This document shows, piece by piece, positions 7,969 through 16,033 of a stretch of DNA of 64,000 nt. How positions within the stretch are numbered: the first letter of the stretch is position 1; the number at the start of each line of letters is the position of its first letter. The stretch is taken from NCBI RefSeq assembly GCF_000186345.1, contig NC_014962.1:4678450-4742449 (forward strand), given 5' to 3'. Made by a program: the position numbers and the translations under genes. The notes beneath the pieces are model-generated. The model searched no databases and had not been told where the DNA came from. It was given only the letters and a program-made list of their open reading frames with translations. The stretch is from Isosphaera pallida ATCC 43644. GTDB lineage: Bacteria; Planctomycetota; Planctomycetia; Isosphaerales; Isosphaeraceae.

Positions 7969-9513
7969 CCGAGGAAGATGTTTGGCAATAAATTTGGGGT
8001 TCACCTTTTTGGTGGCTTCGGGGAGGATCTGGATGTACGCCTGGGGTCGGTAAACCTGCTGCAGCTTGGGAGGAATGCGTTCGCCCCAGTACCAGAAGAC
8101 TGCCGTTTTGCCTCCGGCGTAGGCCAACCACCGTTCCCAGTGAGTGACCAACACGCGGGTCTCCGGCGGGAGGATGGCCGCGAGATGACGACCGCTTTTG
8201 CGAAGCTCAAACTCACGGGTCGTTGTCCAGGCGCGGACCAGTAGGAAGCCGGTGGAGATCACGACGAACACCAACAACAGCGCGGCGAGTCTCCAGAGCA
8301 TCCTTGCGGCGTTGGGATTGTGACATCGGCTGGGTCGGACGCCCCATTCCAACAGAAAGAGAGCCAGGGCGATCGCCACCGAATCGTAATAACGGGACAG
8401 GTTGATGCCGGTTTGGGCGACGAGAACAATGCCGACAGTGAAAAGCATTAGCGTCAAGGCGTCGCGCCCGACCCGAGAGGCGCGTGGAGAGGTCGAGGTC
8501 GCGGCGGACCACAGAGAGATGGCCGCCCAAAGGGCTAAAATCTGAATGTCGAGACGATTGAACAAGACATGTTGACCTTCCATGATCCAACTGCGGATCA
8601 GTTCCAAGTGTTTTTGAAAGAGGAAATCGAGGGTAGCCGGGTGGAACAACGTGTCGGGTGCAGGATGAACCGGCTTGTTAAACGACTCGAACAGATTAAC
8701 GAACAGGTAGTCACGTTTTTGGTCGATCATGCCCAGTTCGAACGAGAGAACCCGAAAAGCGACCACGACCGCAAGCATGGCCGCGACCAGCAACAACAGA
8801 CGCCACAGGACGCGCAGTTGGAAGGGGGATCGGTCTAGCATCGCCGGGACCAGGGCGATCAACCAGATCAGCGTGTCGGGCGGGCGAAACTCATGGGCCA
8901 GCCCCAACAGCAGGCCAAACCTCAGCGGCTGGTTGAGTAGAGTGCGTCGATAACGCCAAGTCCAAACCATCATGATCATCGCCGGCAGATTGGTGGCGGC
9001 GGTGAGGTAGCTGTCCTTGAAGGCTCCGCTCAGGATTAGGACCAAGACCGTCAGGTTGAAGGCCAGACTGTTTTGATAGCGGTAGAGCAGGAGGAGGGAA
9101 GCCAAAAGGAAGGCCAGCAACAGGGTTTGCCCCACCCAGAAGGCGGTAACGTCGTTTGATCCCCAGATGGCGACGAAGGGAGCGAAGTAGAAAGCCGGGG
9201 CGGTGTAGACCATCCAATAAGGGAGGGGTTCACCGTTCCAACCTTCGGGGAAGTCGCGGACAATCTGAAATGGAAAGACGAGGTTGTAATCGTCGAGCCG
9301 TCCGGTTTCAAGCAGGATGGCGGCTGGCTGGGTGGCGATCGCCACTACGTCCATATGGAGACCCATTCTGAAAAGGAGAAGAGCCCATCCGCCGAATTGA
9401 ACCGCCGCCAGGATCATAAGGAACCAGAGTAGCGGGGAAGTCCAAGCCGTTTGGGTCGCGTTTAAGGCGGACTCCCGGTGAGAGGCATTTTCCATTCTCA
9501 CAAGCGGCCTCAT
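7768..9513 (-). CDS. Polytopic membrane protein, tandem copy 3 of 3
   Basis: The promoter-proximal member of the cluster, 581 residues from the ATG at 9513 (an ATG at 9495 is an alternative; neither has a clear Shine-Dalgarno). Its N-terminus (MRPLVRMENASHRE) and its upstream DNA are unique, unlike copies 1 and 2. From GLHMDVVAIATQPAAILLETG onward it is nearly identical to copy 1 for about 80 residues, then diverges, then shares its C-terminal segment ending in NAPRPTSTNP with copy 2. It has the same multi-spanning architecture. It probably heads a three-gene transcript. Substrate and reaction are not recognisable. Confidence 0.75.
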   Translation of the reverse strand: MRPLVRMENASHRESALNATQTAWTSPLLWFLMILAAVQFGGWALLLFRMGLHMDVVAIATQPAAILLETGRLDDYNLVFPFQIVRDFPEGWNGEPLPYWMVYTAPAFYFAPFVAIWGSNDVTAFWVGQTLLLAFLLASLLLLYRYQNSLAFNLTVLVLILSGAFKDSYLTAATNLPAMIMMVWTWRYRRTLLNQPLRFGLLLGLAHEFRPPDTLIWLIALVPAMLDRSPFQLRVLWRLLLLVAAMLAVVVAFRVLSFELGMIDQKRDYLFVNLFESFNKPVHPAPDTLFHPATLDFLFQKHLELIRSWIMEGQHVLFNRLDIQILALWAAISLWSAATSTSPRASRVGRDALTLMLFTVGIVLVAQTGINLSRYYDSVAIALALFLLEWGVRPSRCHNPNAARMLWRLAALLLVFVVISTGFLLVRAWTTTREFELRKSGRHLAAILPPETRVLVTHWERWLAYAGGKTAVFWYWGERIPPKLQQVYRPQAYIQILPEATKKVNPKFIAKHLPREISGLKLVPGFPLTRTHPIALYVDDHLAARIANSPYASWINPDQTKAEVNSQADSVNAPRPTSTNP

Positions 9514-9526
9514 GCCAAGTTAAAGG

Positions 9527-9550
9527 GAACGGGTCCGCCATGACCCGTTC
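9527..9550. promoter_or_regulatory. Perfect 8-bp inverted repeat upstream of membrane-protein copy 3
   Basis: GAACGGGT and ACCCGTTC flank an 8-base loop, 14 bases upstream of the start codon of copy 3. The position would suit an operator or a leader hairpin that hides the translation start. It is absent before copies 1 and 2. No protein partner can be named. Confidence 0.4.
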
Positions 9551-10097
9551 TGAGACTCGAAGCAACGCGAAACGTTCCCGCGGCCGGGGAGGTTAAGCTC
9601 TGAGCGCAAAACGCTCAAGCCGTCCTGGAGATCGCTAGCGTTCACACCACGCTCCTCCATGCCGGAACGCGGTCAATCCCGCTTTTGCACTTGTCTTAGC
9701 GGCCCCGCGAGATGAGATGCGTGTTGCGGCGCGTCGGGATTCGGTGGTAAAGTTGAATCTGAAGCGCGGCGAATGATGCGCGATGGAGAGTTTCCTGCAA
9801 CGAATGGTCCTATGGAGTTGGTGCGGGTGGGATGAGTCAGCGATAGGGAAGGGCCGGATCCTCGAATTCCTGCCGCCTTGATCCACGCGGCGACCCAACT
9901 CCGACAGCGTCTCGAACCATCAAACCGGGTTCTTTTTGGGGTCCACCCTCCCATGTGGGTACAATGGTTCCCCTGGAGCGACAGGGGTTTGCTTTCCGGA
10001 TTCCTTCCCGCTCGTCGTTTGCCGCGGACATCCCCGATTTCCCACGCGATCGGTGAGATCTTGATTTGATCCTCGTTCTTCGACTCCGGTTCTTCTC
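9551..10097. other. Divergent intergenic region, no gene recognised
   Basis: About 550 bases between the tandem membrane genes (minus) and the protoporphyrinogen oxidase gene (plus). TACAAT at 9960-9965 resembles a -10 box for the plus-strand gene, but the -35 match (TTGGGG, 18-base spacing) is poor. Open frames in both directions show no recognisable protein. Confidence 0.4.
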
Positions 10098-11762
10098 GTG
10101 GATGGATTGCCCCCTCCTTTGACCAATTCTCCTTCCCCCCCCTCCTCCAGCGCGGTTCACCCAGCACTTGGTGATCCTCTGGATCCCTCGGCGTCCGCCA
10201 TTGGGCGGGGACTTTCCGTCGAAGGGGCCGAGGGAGTCCCGCCCAGCGTTCAGCGTCCGTGTCGCGTGGTGGTTCTAGGTGGTGGCCTAAGCGGGTTGAC
10301 GGCGGCCTATCGGCTCAGTCGAAGCGGTGTTCAAGGTCAGCCGCTCCTCGAGGTAGTATTGCTGGAGGCCCGCGAGCGGGTCGGCGGCGCCATCTGGACC
10401 GACCGCGAGGATGGCTTCACCTTCGAGGGTGGGGCCGACTCGTTCATCACCGACAAGCCCGATGCGTTAGACCTTTGCCTGGAACTGGGGCTGGAGTTGA
10501 TCCCTACCCAGGATCACCATCGTCGTTCATTCGTAGTGCATCGAGGGCGTTTGGAACCGGTGCCCGAAGGCTTTGTGCTTATGGCCCCCAAGCGGCTAAC
10601 CCCTCTGTTGACTTCGCCGATTCTTTCGTGGCGTGGCAAGTTGCGGGTGTTGATGGAGCCGTTCATCCCCCGACGCTCCGGCGAGGACCTTCAAGACGAG
10701 TCGCTGGCCTCGTTCGTGAAGCGGCGTTTGGGACGCGAAGCGCTGGAGCGTCTGGTGCAACCGCTGGTGGCGGGCATCTACACCGCCGACCCCAACGAAC
10801 TCAGTCTCAAAGCCACCCTGCCCCGTTTCTTGGAAATGGAGCGTTCCCAGGGGGGACTGATTCGGGCCGCGCGCCGTCAAGAACGGGCCGCCCGCGCCCA
10901 CGCCGCGTCGCGTCAACGTTCCGATCCCGCCGCCCCCGATCCAACCGGCTCCGGCGCGCGCTATGGGATGTTCGTCACGCCCGCACAGGGGATGGCGAGC
11001 CTGATTGACGCCCTGGCCCGCGCCCTTCCCCCTGGCACCCTGCGGCTGCGTGCTCCGGTTCGGCGCGTCGTGCCGGTTCCACCCAGCTCGGCGTTGGTCG
11101 AGGGCGGCGAACCCAGCCGTCCGTGGCGGGTTGAGTTGCTCGACGGCCCAGCCATCGAGGCCGACGCGGTGATCCTCGCGGTCGAGGCCCACGCCGCGGC
11201 CCGCCTGGTCGATGGCTTCGACTCCGAGTTGGCCCGGCTGCTCCGGAGTATCCCCTACGCCTCGTCGGCCATCCTCAACCTGAGCTTCCGCCGTGATCAG
11301 ATCGCTCACCCGCTCAACGGCTTCGGCGCCGTAGTGGCCGCCCGCGAAAACCGCGACTTGCTAGCCGTCTCGTTCACCAGCATCAAGTTCCCCCATCGTG
11401 CTCCCGAGGGCTATGTGCTGATGCGGGCCTTCTTCGGAGGGGCCACCCGACCCGACCTCTTCGAACACGACGACGAAACCTTGCGCCGGTTGGCCCTACG
11501 CGAATTGAGCGACTTGTTGGGCGTTCGGGGCGAGCCGATCCACGTCAAAGTCGCCCGTCACGCCCGCGCCATGCCCCAATACATCCTGGGCCACCTCGAT
11601 CGAGTCGAGGCGATCGAACAACGGGTCGAGTCCCACCCCGGACTCGCGCTGGCCAGCAATGCTCTGCGCGGGGTCGGCGTGCCCGACTGCGTGCGCTCTG
11701 CTACCCGCGCTGCGCACGCCGTGGCCCAACGGCTTGGCCTGACGCGCTCGCACCGAGCTTGA
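10098..11762 (+). CDS. hemG: Protoporphyrinogen oxidase (HemY/HemG family FAD enzyme)
   Basis: A 554-residue flavoenzyme that oxidises protoporphyrinogen IX (or coproporphyrinogen III) in haem synthesis. The dinucleotide-binding motif VVVLGGGLSGLTAAYRL lies near residues 54-70, followed by EARERVGGAIWT and GFTFEGGADSF, which contact FAD in this family. The C-terminus closes with a second FAD segment, LALASNALRGVGVPDCVRSA, typical of HemY-type oxidases. The first roughly 50 residues are Pro/Ser-rich and not part of the fold, so an internal start is possible, though no better ATG precedes the FAD motif. An insertion rich in Arg/Ala (about residues 255-285) is poorly conserved. It stands alone, without other haem genes nearby. 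Which porphyrinogen it uses cannot be decided here. Confidence 0.92.
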   Translation: MDGLPPPLTNSPSPPSSSAVHPALGDPLDPSASAIGRGLSVEGAEGVPPSVQRPCRVVVLGGGLSGLTAAYRLSRSGVQGQPLLEVVLLEARERVGGAIWTDREDGFTFEGGADSFITDKPDALDLCLELGLELIPTQDHHRRSFVVHRGRLEPVPEGFVLMAPKRLTPLLTSPILSWRGKLRVLMEPFIPRRSGEDLQDESLASFVKRRLGREALERLVQPLVAGIYTADPNELSLKATLPRFLEMERSQGGLIRAARRQERAARAHAASRQRSDPAAPDPTGSGARYGMFVTPAQGMASLIDALARALPPGTLRLRAPVRRVVPVPPSSALVEGGEPSRPWRVELLDGPAIEADAVILAVEAHAAARLVDGFDSELARLLRSIPYASSAILNLSFRRDQIAHPLNGFGAVVAARENRDLLAVSFTSIKFPHRAPEGYVLMRAFFGGATRPDLFEHDDETLRRLALRELSDLLGVRGEPIHVKVARHARAMPQYILGHLDRVEAIEQRVESHPGLALASNALRGVGVPDCVRSATRAAHAVAQRLGLTRSHRA

Positions 11763-12395
11763 TCTCGCCACTGCGGCGAGGAGCAGCGTTCCGCCACGGA
11801 GAGTCGGAATCGCGGGTCAAGCAGAATCGCGTCGAACGATTAAAAGTCAAAGCCACACTGATTCCCTAGCCGATCCCCTCGACCGAGTCGCTGTAACGTC
11901 CGTCATGCCTGGCAAGGGGATGCCGCCGTGGGGCCAAAGCGGACTGAGGGTGTGATATGGCAACACGGCGTCGCTACTCACGTCGTACACGATGGCATGG
12001 CGTGGCACCTAGTCGCGCGGCGAAACGGCAAGAAGTCGATACGCAGGGCTCAAAGGATGGAGGAAGTTTGGCCATCGGGGATCATCTCTTGAGGAGGGAG
12101 CAAGATCCATCGAAAGACAGGGTCCAACCTCCTGTGGTTCGCCTCCAGACCAACCATGTCCGGTTCCTTTGTCCAATGAGTTGGCGTTGAGAAGCGTCGC
12201 CACCCATCCGAATCGCGGTGGGTCGTCTCATACCCTCGGGCGGGTTCGATCAAACAGTATTGGAGCCGACCATCCAATGGTCGAGCGTTGGAAACAACGA
12301 GCCGGTTGGTCGATCGTCGCCTATCGACCAACCGACCCGGATTGAGGAATCAAATGAATCACCATGTGCAAGGCGACCTGCGGAGCTTGCCCGGA
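11763..12395. other. Convergent intergenic region with hairpins, no gene recognised
   Basis: About 630 bases between two genes facing each other. Short frames on both strands have no recognisable product and no ribosome-binding support. Two inverted repeats near its right end are listed separately. Confidence 0.5.
12267..12334. terminator. Paired hairpins in a convergent intergenic region
   Basis: CGACCAT-CCA-ATGGTCG forms a tight seven-pair hairpin near 12267-12283. At 12303-12334, CGGTTGGTCGAT and ATCGACCAACCG form a perfect 12-pair stem with an 8-base loop. They lie between the oxidase gene (plus) and the DUF1080 gene (minus), where bidirectional termination is expected. No proper T-tract follows on the plus strand, so classic intrinsic termination is not certain. 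Confidence 0.5.
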
Positions 12396-13121
12396 TCAAG
12401 GCAGTTCGCGGATCGAGAGGTTGCGGAACTCGATCGGCGAACCTTCGGACTCTAGGCAAAGGTAGCCAGTGGCCGGTTGGCAACCGGTGCCGCCGGAGAC
12501 CTCCTCGCCGTTGACCCACAGCCGCACCTCTCCGTTAATGGCGCGGATGTAATAATGGTTCCACTCGTTCACCCCTTTGCTGAGGTTCTTGGAAGGAAAG
12601 CTGCGTTTGCCGTCCGGGGCGACGGGAGGGAAGGGAGTCATCTTCGAGACTCCAACCGGGAAGACATCGCCATGGGTGGTGAACCAATCGGGCTTCTTGC
12701 CGGTTTGGGCTTCATAACGCTCGGCGTAGCCATGATCCAGAATCTGGCATTCGATGCCGTGGGGTAGCGCGTCGCGTTTGAGGTTGGTCAACGATTCCTC
12801 GGGGGTCCAGAGGAAGATGCCCGAGTTGCCCGCCGACTTCAGATGCCGCCATTCCAGCGAGAGTTCAAAATTCGTGTAGGTTTTCTTGGAACGGGTGACA
12901 CCCACCGGCGTGCCGGTGCAGAATATCACGCCATCGTCGCGGGTAGACCAGGTGTCAGGGTCACAATTGACGTTCTCAAAATCGTCGAGGGTCAGGGTGG
13001 TCCATCCAGGGCCCTTGCCATCGAGAAAAGCGCGGGGTGGTTCGGCGGCCATAAGTATTGGCAGAACCAACAGAATCGGAGCGGTCAGGGCCAGGGAGGC
13101 CGGGGAGAGGCGGAGGTTCAT
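12396..13121 (-). CDS. DUF1080 (3-keto-disaccharide hydrolase-like) secreted protein
   Basis: A 241-residue protein from the ATG at 13121; the frame is open further upstream, but only here does a signal peptide begin (MNLRLSPASLALTAPILLVLPILMAAEP). The mature part is a single concanavalin-like jelly roll with the DUF1080 hallmarks: FLDGKGPGWTTL, FELSLEWR, GNSGIFLW, GIECQILDHG, NHYYIRAINGEVRLWVNGEEV and the terminal GSPIEFRNLSIREL. Some DUF1080 members hydrolyse 3-keto-glycosides, and the family is greatly expanded in planctomycetes. Export to the periplasm or beyond is predicted. It is transcribed alone. Its substrate is unknown. Confidence 0.9.
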   Translation of the reverse strand: MNLRLSPASLALTAPILLVLPILMAAEPPRAFLDGKGPGWTTLTLDDFENVNCDPDTWSTRDDGVIFCTGTPVGVTRSKKTYTNFELSLEWRHLKSAGNSGIFLWTPEESLTNLKRDALPHGIECQILDHGYAERYEAQTGKKPDWFTTHGDVFPVGVSKMTPFPPVAPDGKRSFPSKNLSKGVNEWNHYYIRAINGEVRLWVNGEEVSGGTGCQPATGYLCLESEGSPIEFRNLSIRELP

Positions 13122-13383
13122 CGGCGGGCTCTCGCAAACCAAGGTGGGACAAGGAGGGGGGTTAAACAGCGCGGGAGGGACGCGGGAACGAATCGACAAC
13201 CGTTCCACGTCAAGCCAACGACGACCCGGCCACCTCGCTCGGGTTCCGCTCTGCAATGGCGGAGGGAGCGGACGTCGGGTCGGTCGGAGGATTGTAACGG
13301 CTGGAGATGCCCGCCGCGACCGGGTCTTCACGTCGGTTTGGTCAAGCCGTTGCGAGCGCGAGTTACCCGATTCGCCAGCGGGA

Positions 13384-14997
13384 TCAGGCCGATTCGATGC
13401 CGGGGCGTCCGGCCTGAACCACGAACGAGCCTTTGGTGACCACCGGAGCGCCCGGCTTGGTCACATCCTCGACCACCTGGTAATCGCTCCGCCAGACCTC
13501 GGGCGTGACTTCAACGCGAACATAACCGCGTTGAGCGTTGAAGAATTTGACGCCGGGGTTAATCGACTTCATGCGGTTCATACGCTCGTCGCTGTTGGCC
13601 GCCTTGGGACCGTTGCCTCCCGAGGAGATCGAGGTGCAGACAAACTCGGCGGCGACCACCGGATCATCGTGACGGCGATCGTCCACCCGAAGCTCGTTGA
13701 CCCAGTTGGAATGGATGTCGCCGGTCAGAACCACGGGGTTGGGCACCCGGCGTTCGGCCAAGAAACGGATCAGCTCCATGCGCTCGTGCGTGTAGCCGGG
13801 CCACTGGTCCATCGCATACCGCGGTTCGGCGTCGGCGTCGTCGATGGGCAGGACGAAGCCGACCATCGCCATCATGACCTGTTGGGCCAACACATTCCAG
13901 GTGGCTTGGGACTCCAGGAGGCGGCCCATCAACCACCCCTTTTGGGCGCGTCCTAGAATCGTTTGCCTGGGATCGAGGGCCGCGTCGTTGAGCGGCTTGA
14001 GGCCGTCGTGGTTGGGTTGGTCGGAGCGGTATTGCCGGGTGTCCAGCACCAGGAGTTCAGCTAGGCGGCCGAAGGCGGCCCGACGGTAGAGACGCATATC
14101 CGGTCCCCGAGGCACCGACCGTTTGCGCAACGGCATCATCTCATAATAAGCTTGATAGGCATTGGCACGACGCGTCAGGAACGCGACCGGATCGACCCCC
14201 GGCTCCTCCGAGATGTCGTTGGCATAGTTGTTGTCGAATTCGTGGTCATCCCAGGTCACGAACCAGGGGCAAAGGGCGTGGGCGGCCTGGAGATGGGGAT
14301 CGGTCTTGTACTGGGCGTGACGGATCCGGTAATCCTCCAGTGTGGTGATCTCGGGACCGGCGTGTTTGCGCACGAGGTTGTCCCGCCCGGCGTATTCGTA
14401 GATGTAGTCACCCAGGTGAAAAATCAAGTCGAGATCGTCTTTGGCCATATGTTCATAGGCGGTATATAGGCCGGTCTCGTAGTGCTGGCAGGAAGCGAAG
14501 GCAAACCGCAGACGCTCAGGCGCGGCGTTGGGAGCGGGCAGGGTGCGGGTGCGCCCCACCGGACTGGTCGCATCGCCTGCGAGGAACCGATAGAAGAAGA
14601 TCCGATCCGGTGGCAGGCCGCGGGTCTCGACGTGGACCGAGTGGCCCAGTTGCGGGGTCGCAAGCGCGTTGCCTTGCGTAACGATCTTGGTGAACCCCTC
14701 ATCCTCGGCCAGTTCCCAGCGGACCTCGACCGGCTCGGGGTCCATACCGCCGAACGGTTCCAGGGGACGGGGGGCCAGACGGGTCCAAAGCACCATGCCG
14801 TCGGGTCCGGGATCGCCCGAGGCCACGCCCACCGTGAACGGGTTGTCAGCCAGGCGGGGACGACGCTTCACCGCGCCCTCGGCACGCGTCCCCAACCACG
14901 GCAGAGCCGCCAGACTCGCCGCTTGCGCCAGCATCAGACGACGGGTAATCCCGCCCTCGTAACGCACCGCCTCGGCAATCTCACGCTTCGTCCACAT
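13384..14997 (-). CDS. phoD: PhoD-family alkaline phosphatase / phosphodiesterase
   Basis: A 537-residue metallophosphoesterase-type protein. The N-terminus TRRLMLAQAASLAALPWLGTRA is a twin-arginine-like signal, matching PhoD enzymes exported folded with Fe and Ca. An N-terminal beta domain (NPFTVGVASGDPGPDGMVLWTRL) precedes the catalytic part. Metal and active-site motifs follow in order: FASCQHYETG, HLGDYIYEY, TWDDHEFDNN, LVLDTRQYR, and LTGDIHSNWVN near the C-terminus. It removes phosphate from phosphomonoesters and diesters outside the cytoplasm, usually under phosphate starvation. No Pho box is obvious upstream, where instead a 1 kb repeat region lies. Family call is firm; substrate range is not visible. 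Confidence 0.93.
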   Translation of the reverse strand: MWTKREIAEAVRYEGGITRRLMLAQAASLAALPWLGTRAEGAVKRRPRLADNPFTVGVASGDPGPDGMVLWTRLAPRPLEPFGGMDPEPVEVRWELAEDEGFTKIVTQGNALATPQLGHSVHVETRGLPPDRIFFYRFLAGDATSPVGRTRTLPAPNAAPERLRFAFASCQHYETGLYTAYEHMAKDDLDLIFHLGDYIYEYAGRDNLVRKHAGPEITTLEDYRIRHAQYKTDPHLQAAHALCPWFVTWDDHEFDNNYANDISEEPGVDPVAFLTRRANAYQAYYEMMPLRKRSVPRGPDMRLYRRAAFGRLAELLVLDTRQYRSDQPNHDGLKPLNDAALDPRQTILGRAQKGWLMGRLLESQATWNVLAQQVMMAMVGFVLPIDDADAEPRYAMDQWPGYTHERMELIRFLAERRVPNPVVLTGDIHSNWVNELRVDDRRHDDPVVAAEFVCTSISSGGNGPKAANSDERMNRMKSINPGVKFFNAQRGYVRVEVTPEVWRSDYQVVEDVTKPGAPVVTKGSFVVQAGRPGIESA

Positions 14998-15759
14998 CAG
15001 ATCGCATTCCTCTCAGATGCCGAATTGATCAAACTAAAAACAACCTTCGACCTGTTCAACATGACCTTTCGAATCCCGGAAATCGGACAAGACGGGATAA
15101 GATCATGCGAGCAGGCGATGGTCTTCGTTGTACCATGTTGTGTTGATGTAAGCGTGAGATTTGATAAAAGCTTTGGAGAAAGATTGATGAACTGGGTGTG
15201 GGGTGTGGAGGGGAAGAGTGGGAAATCAATGTGAAGTATAGGGTGGTAACGAGGAAGTTTGGTGTGGAGGAGAAAAGTGGGAAGTGGAAGTTCGGTGTGG
15301 GGAGCGAGATGTTCGAAGGGAAATGTGAGATGCAGAGAATGAGCAGTGAGGAGCAAAAAGCAAGAGAGTTGAGAAGGGGATGCGCGTGTAAAGCCCACGT
15401 TTCCAAGAGAGAACCAGCCACACTTACCGGTCTTACCGGAAGCTAAGCGTCCCGCTCGCTTCCCCGCAACTTATTTGGTTGTTTACAGGGACTCAATTAG
15501 GGGATCCCAAGTCTCAACCTCCTTGCTCTTTCCTACATTACTCTAAATATCCCAAACCCCAATTCTTACGCCCTACTCTAAACATCCTATACACTCCATC
15601 CCCTACACTCCACTTCGAACACTCCCTACGCTGAACTCTGAAAACTCTACTTCCTCCTCAATCCACTTCAGATTTCGCATTCTCTCCATTCCATTTCAGA
15701 TCTCCTACTCTTTCCACTCTACTTCGAACTTTCTAGTTCCCACACCGCACTCCGCCCCC
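14998..15759. other. Non-coding region with degenerate heptad and G-rich sequence
   Basis: Between the phosphatase start and the perfect heptad array. At 15194-15222 four G-runs of three or four bases on the plus strand are separated by loops of 3, 6 and 6 bases, a good G-quadruplex candidate. About 15180-15330 is purine-rich on the plus strand. From about 15530 the plus strand turns pyrimidine-rich, with a visible seven-base rhythm (tacactc, catcccc, cacttcg, aacactc) that becomes more regular toward 15760. A minus-strand open frame here (15056-15421) is of biased composition and is probably not a gene. Confidence 0.6.
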
Positions 15760-16025
15760 CACTCCCCACACTTCACTCCCCACTCCCCACACTTCACTCC
15801 CCACTTCCCACTCCCCACACTTCACTCTCCACTCCCCACTCCCCACTCCCCACACTTCACTCTCCACTCCCCACTCCCCACACTTCACTCCCCACTTCCC
15901 ACTCCCCACACTTCACTTCCCACTCCCCACTCCCCACTCCCCACACTTCACTCTCCACTCCCCACTCCCCACTCCCCACACTTCACTCCCCACTTCCCAC
16001 TCCCCACACTTCACTCTCCACTCCC
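15760..16025. repeat. Heptanucleotide tandem repeat, 38 units in perfect phase
   Basis: Thirty-eight consecutive 7-base units with no phase slip. Four unit types make it up: CACTCCC (most common), CACACTT, CACTCTC and CACTTCC. The order is itself patterned: CACACTT recurs every three to five units and is nearly always preceded by CACTCCC. The array ends eight bases before the stop codon of the minus-strand baeRF gene, so the transcript of that gene would carry G-rich repeats in its 3' end. Similar heptad arrays are known from filamentous cyanobacteria. Confidence 0.95.
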
Positions 16026-16033
16026 CACACAGG

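Noticed and set aside
15056-15421. Minus-strand frame of 121 codons in the repeat region
   Set aside because: Translation is dominated by Ser, Pro, Phe and Leu, which mirrors the pyrimidine-rich strand; no ribosome site or known domain.
15760-16025. Possible CRISPR array
   Set aside because: Units are 7 bases with no unique spacers; it is a simple tandem repeat.
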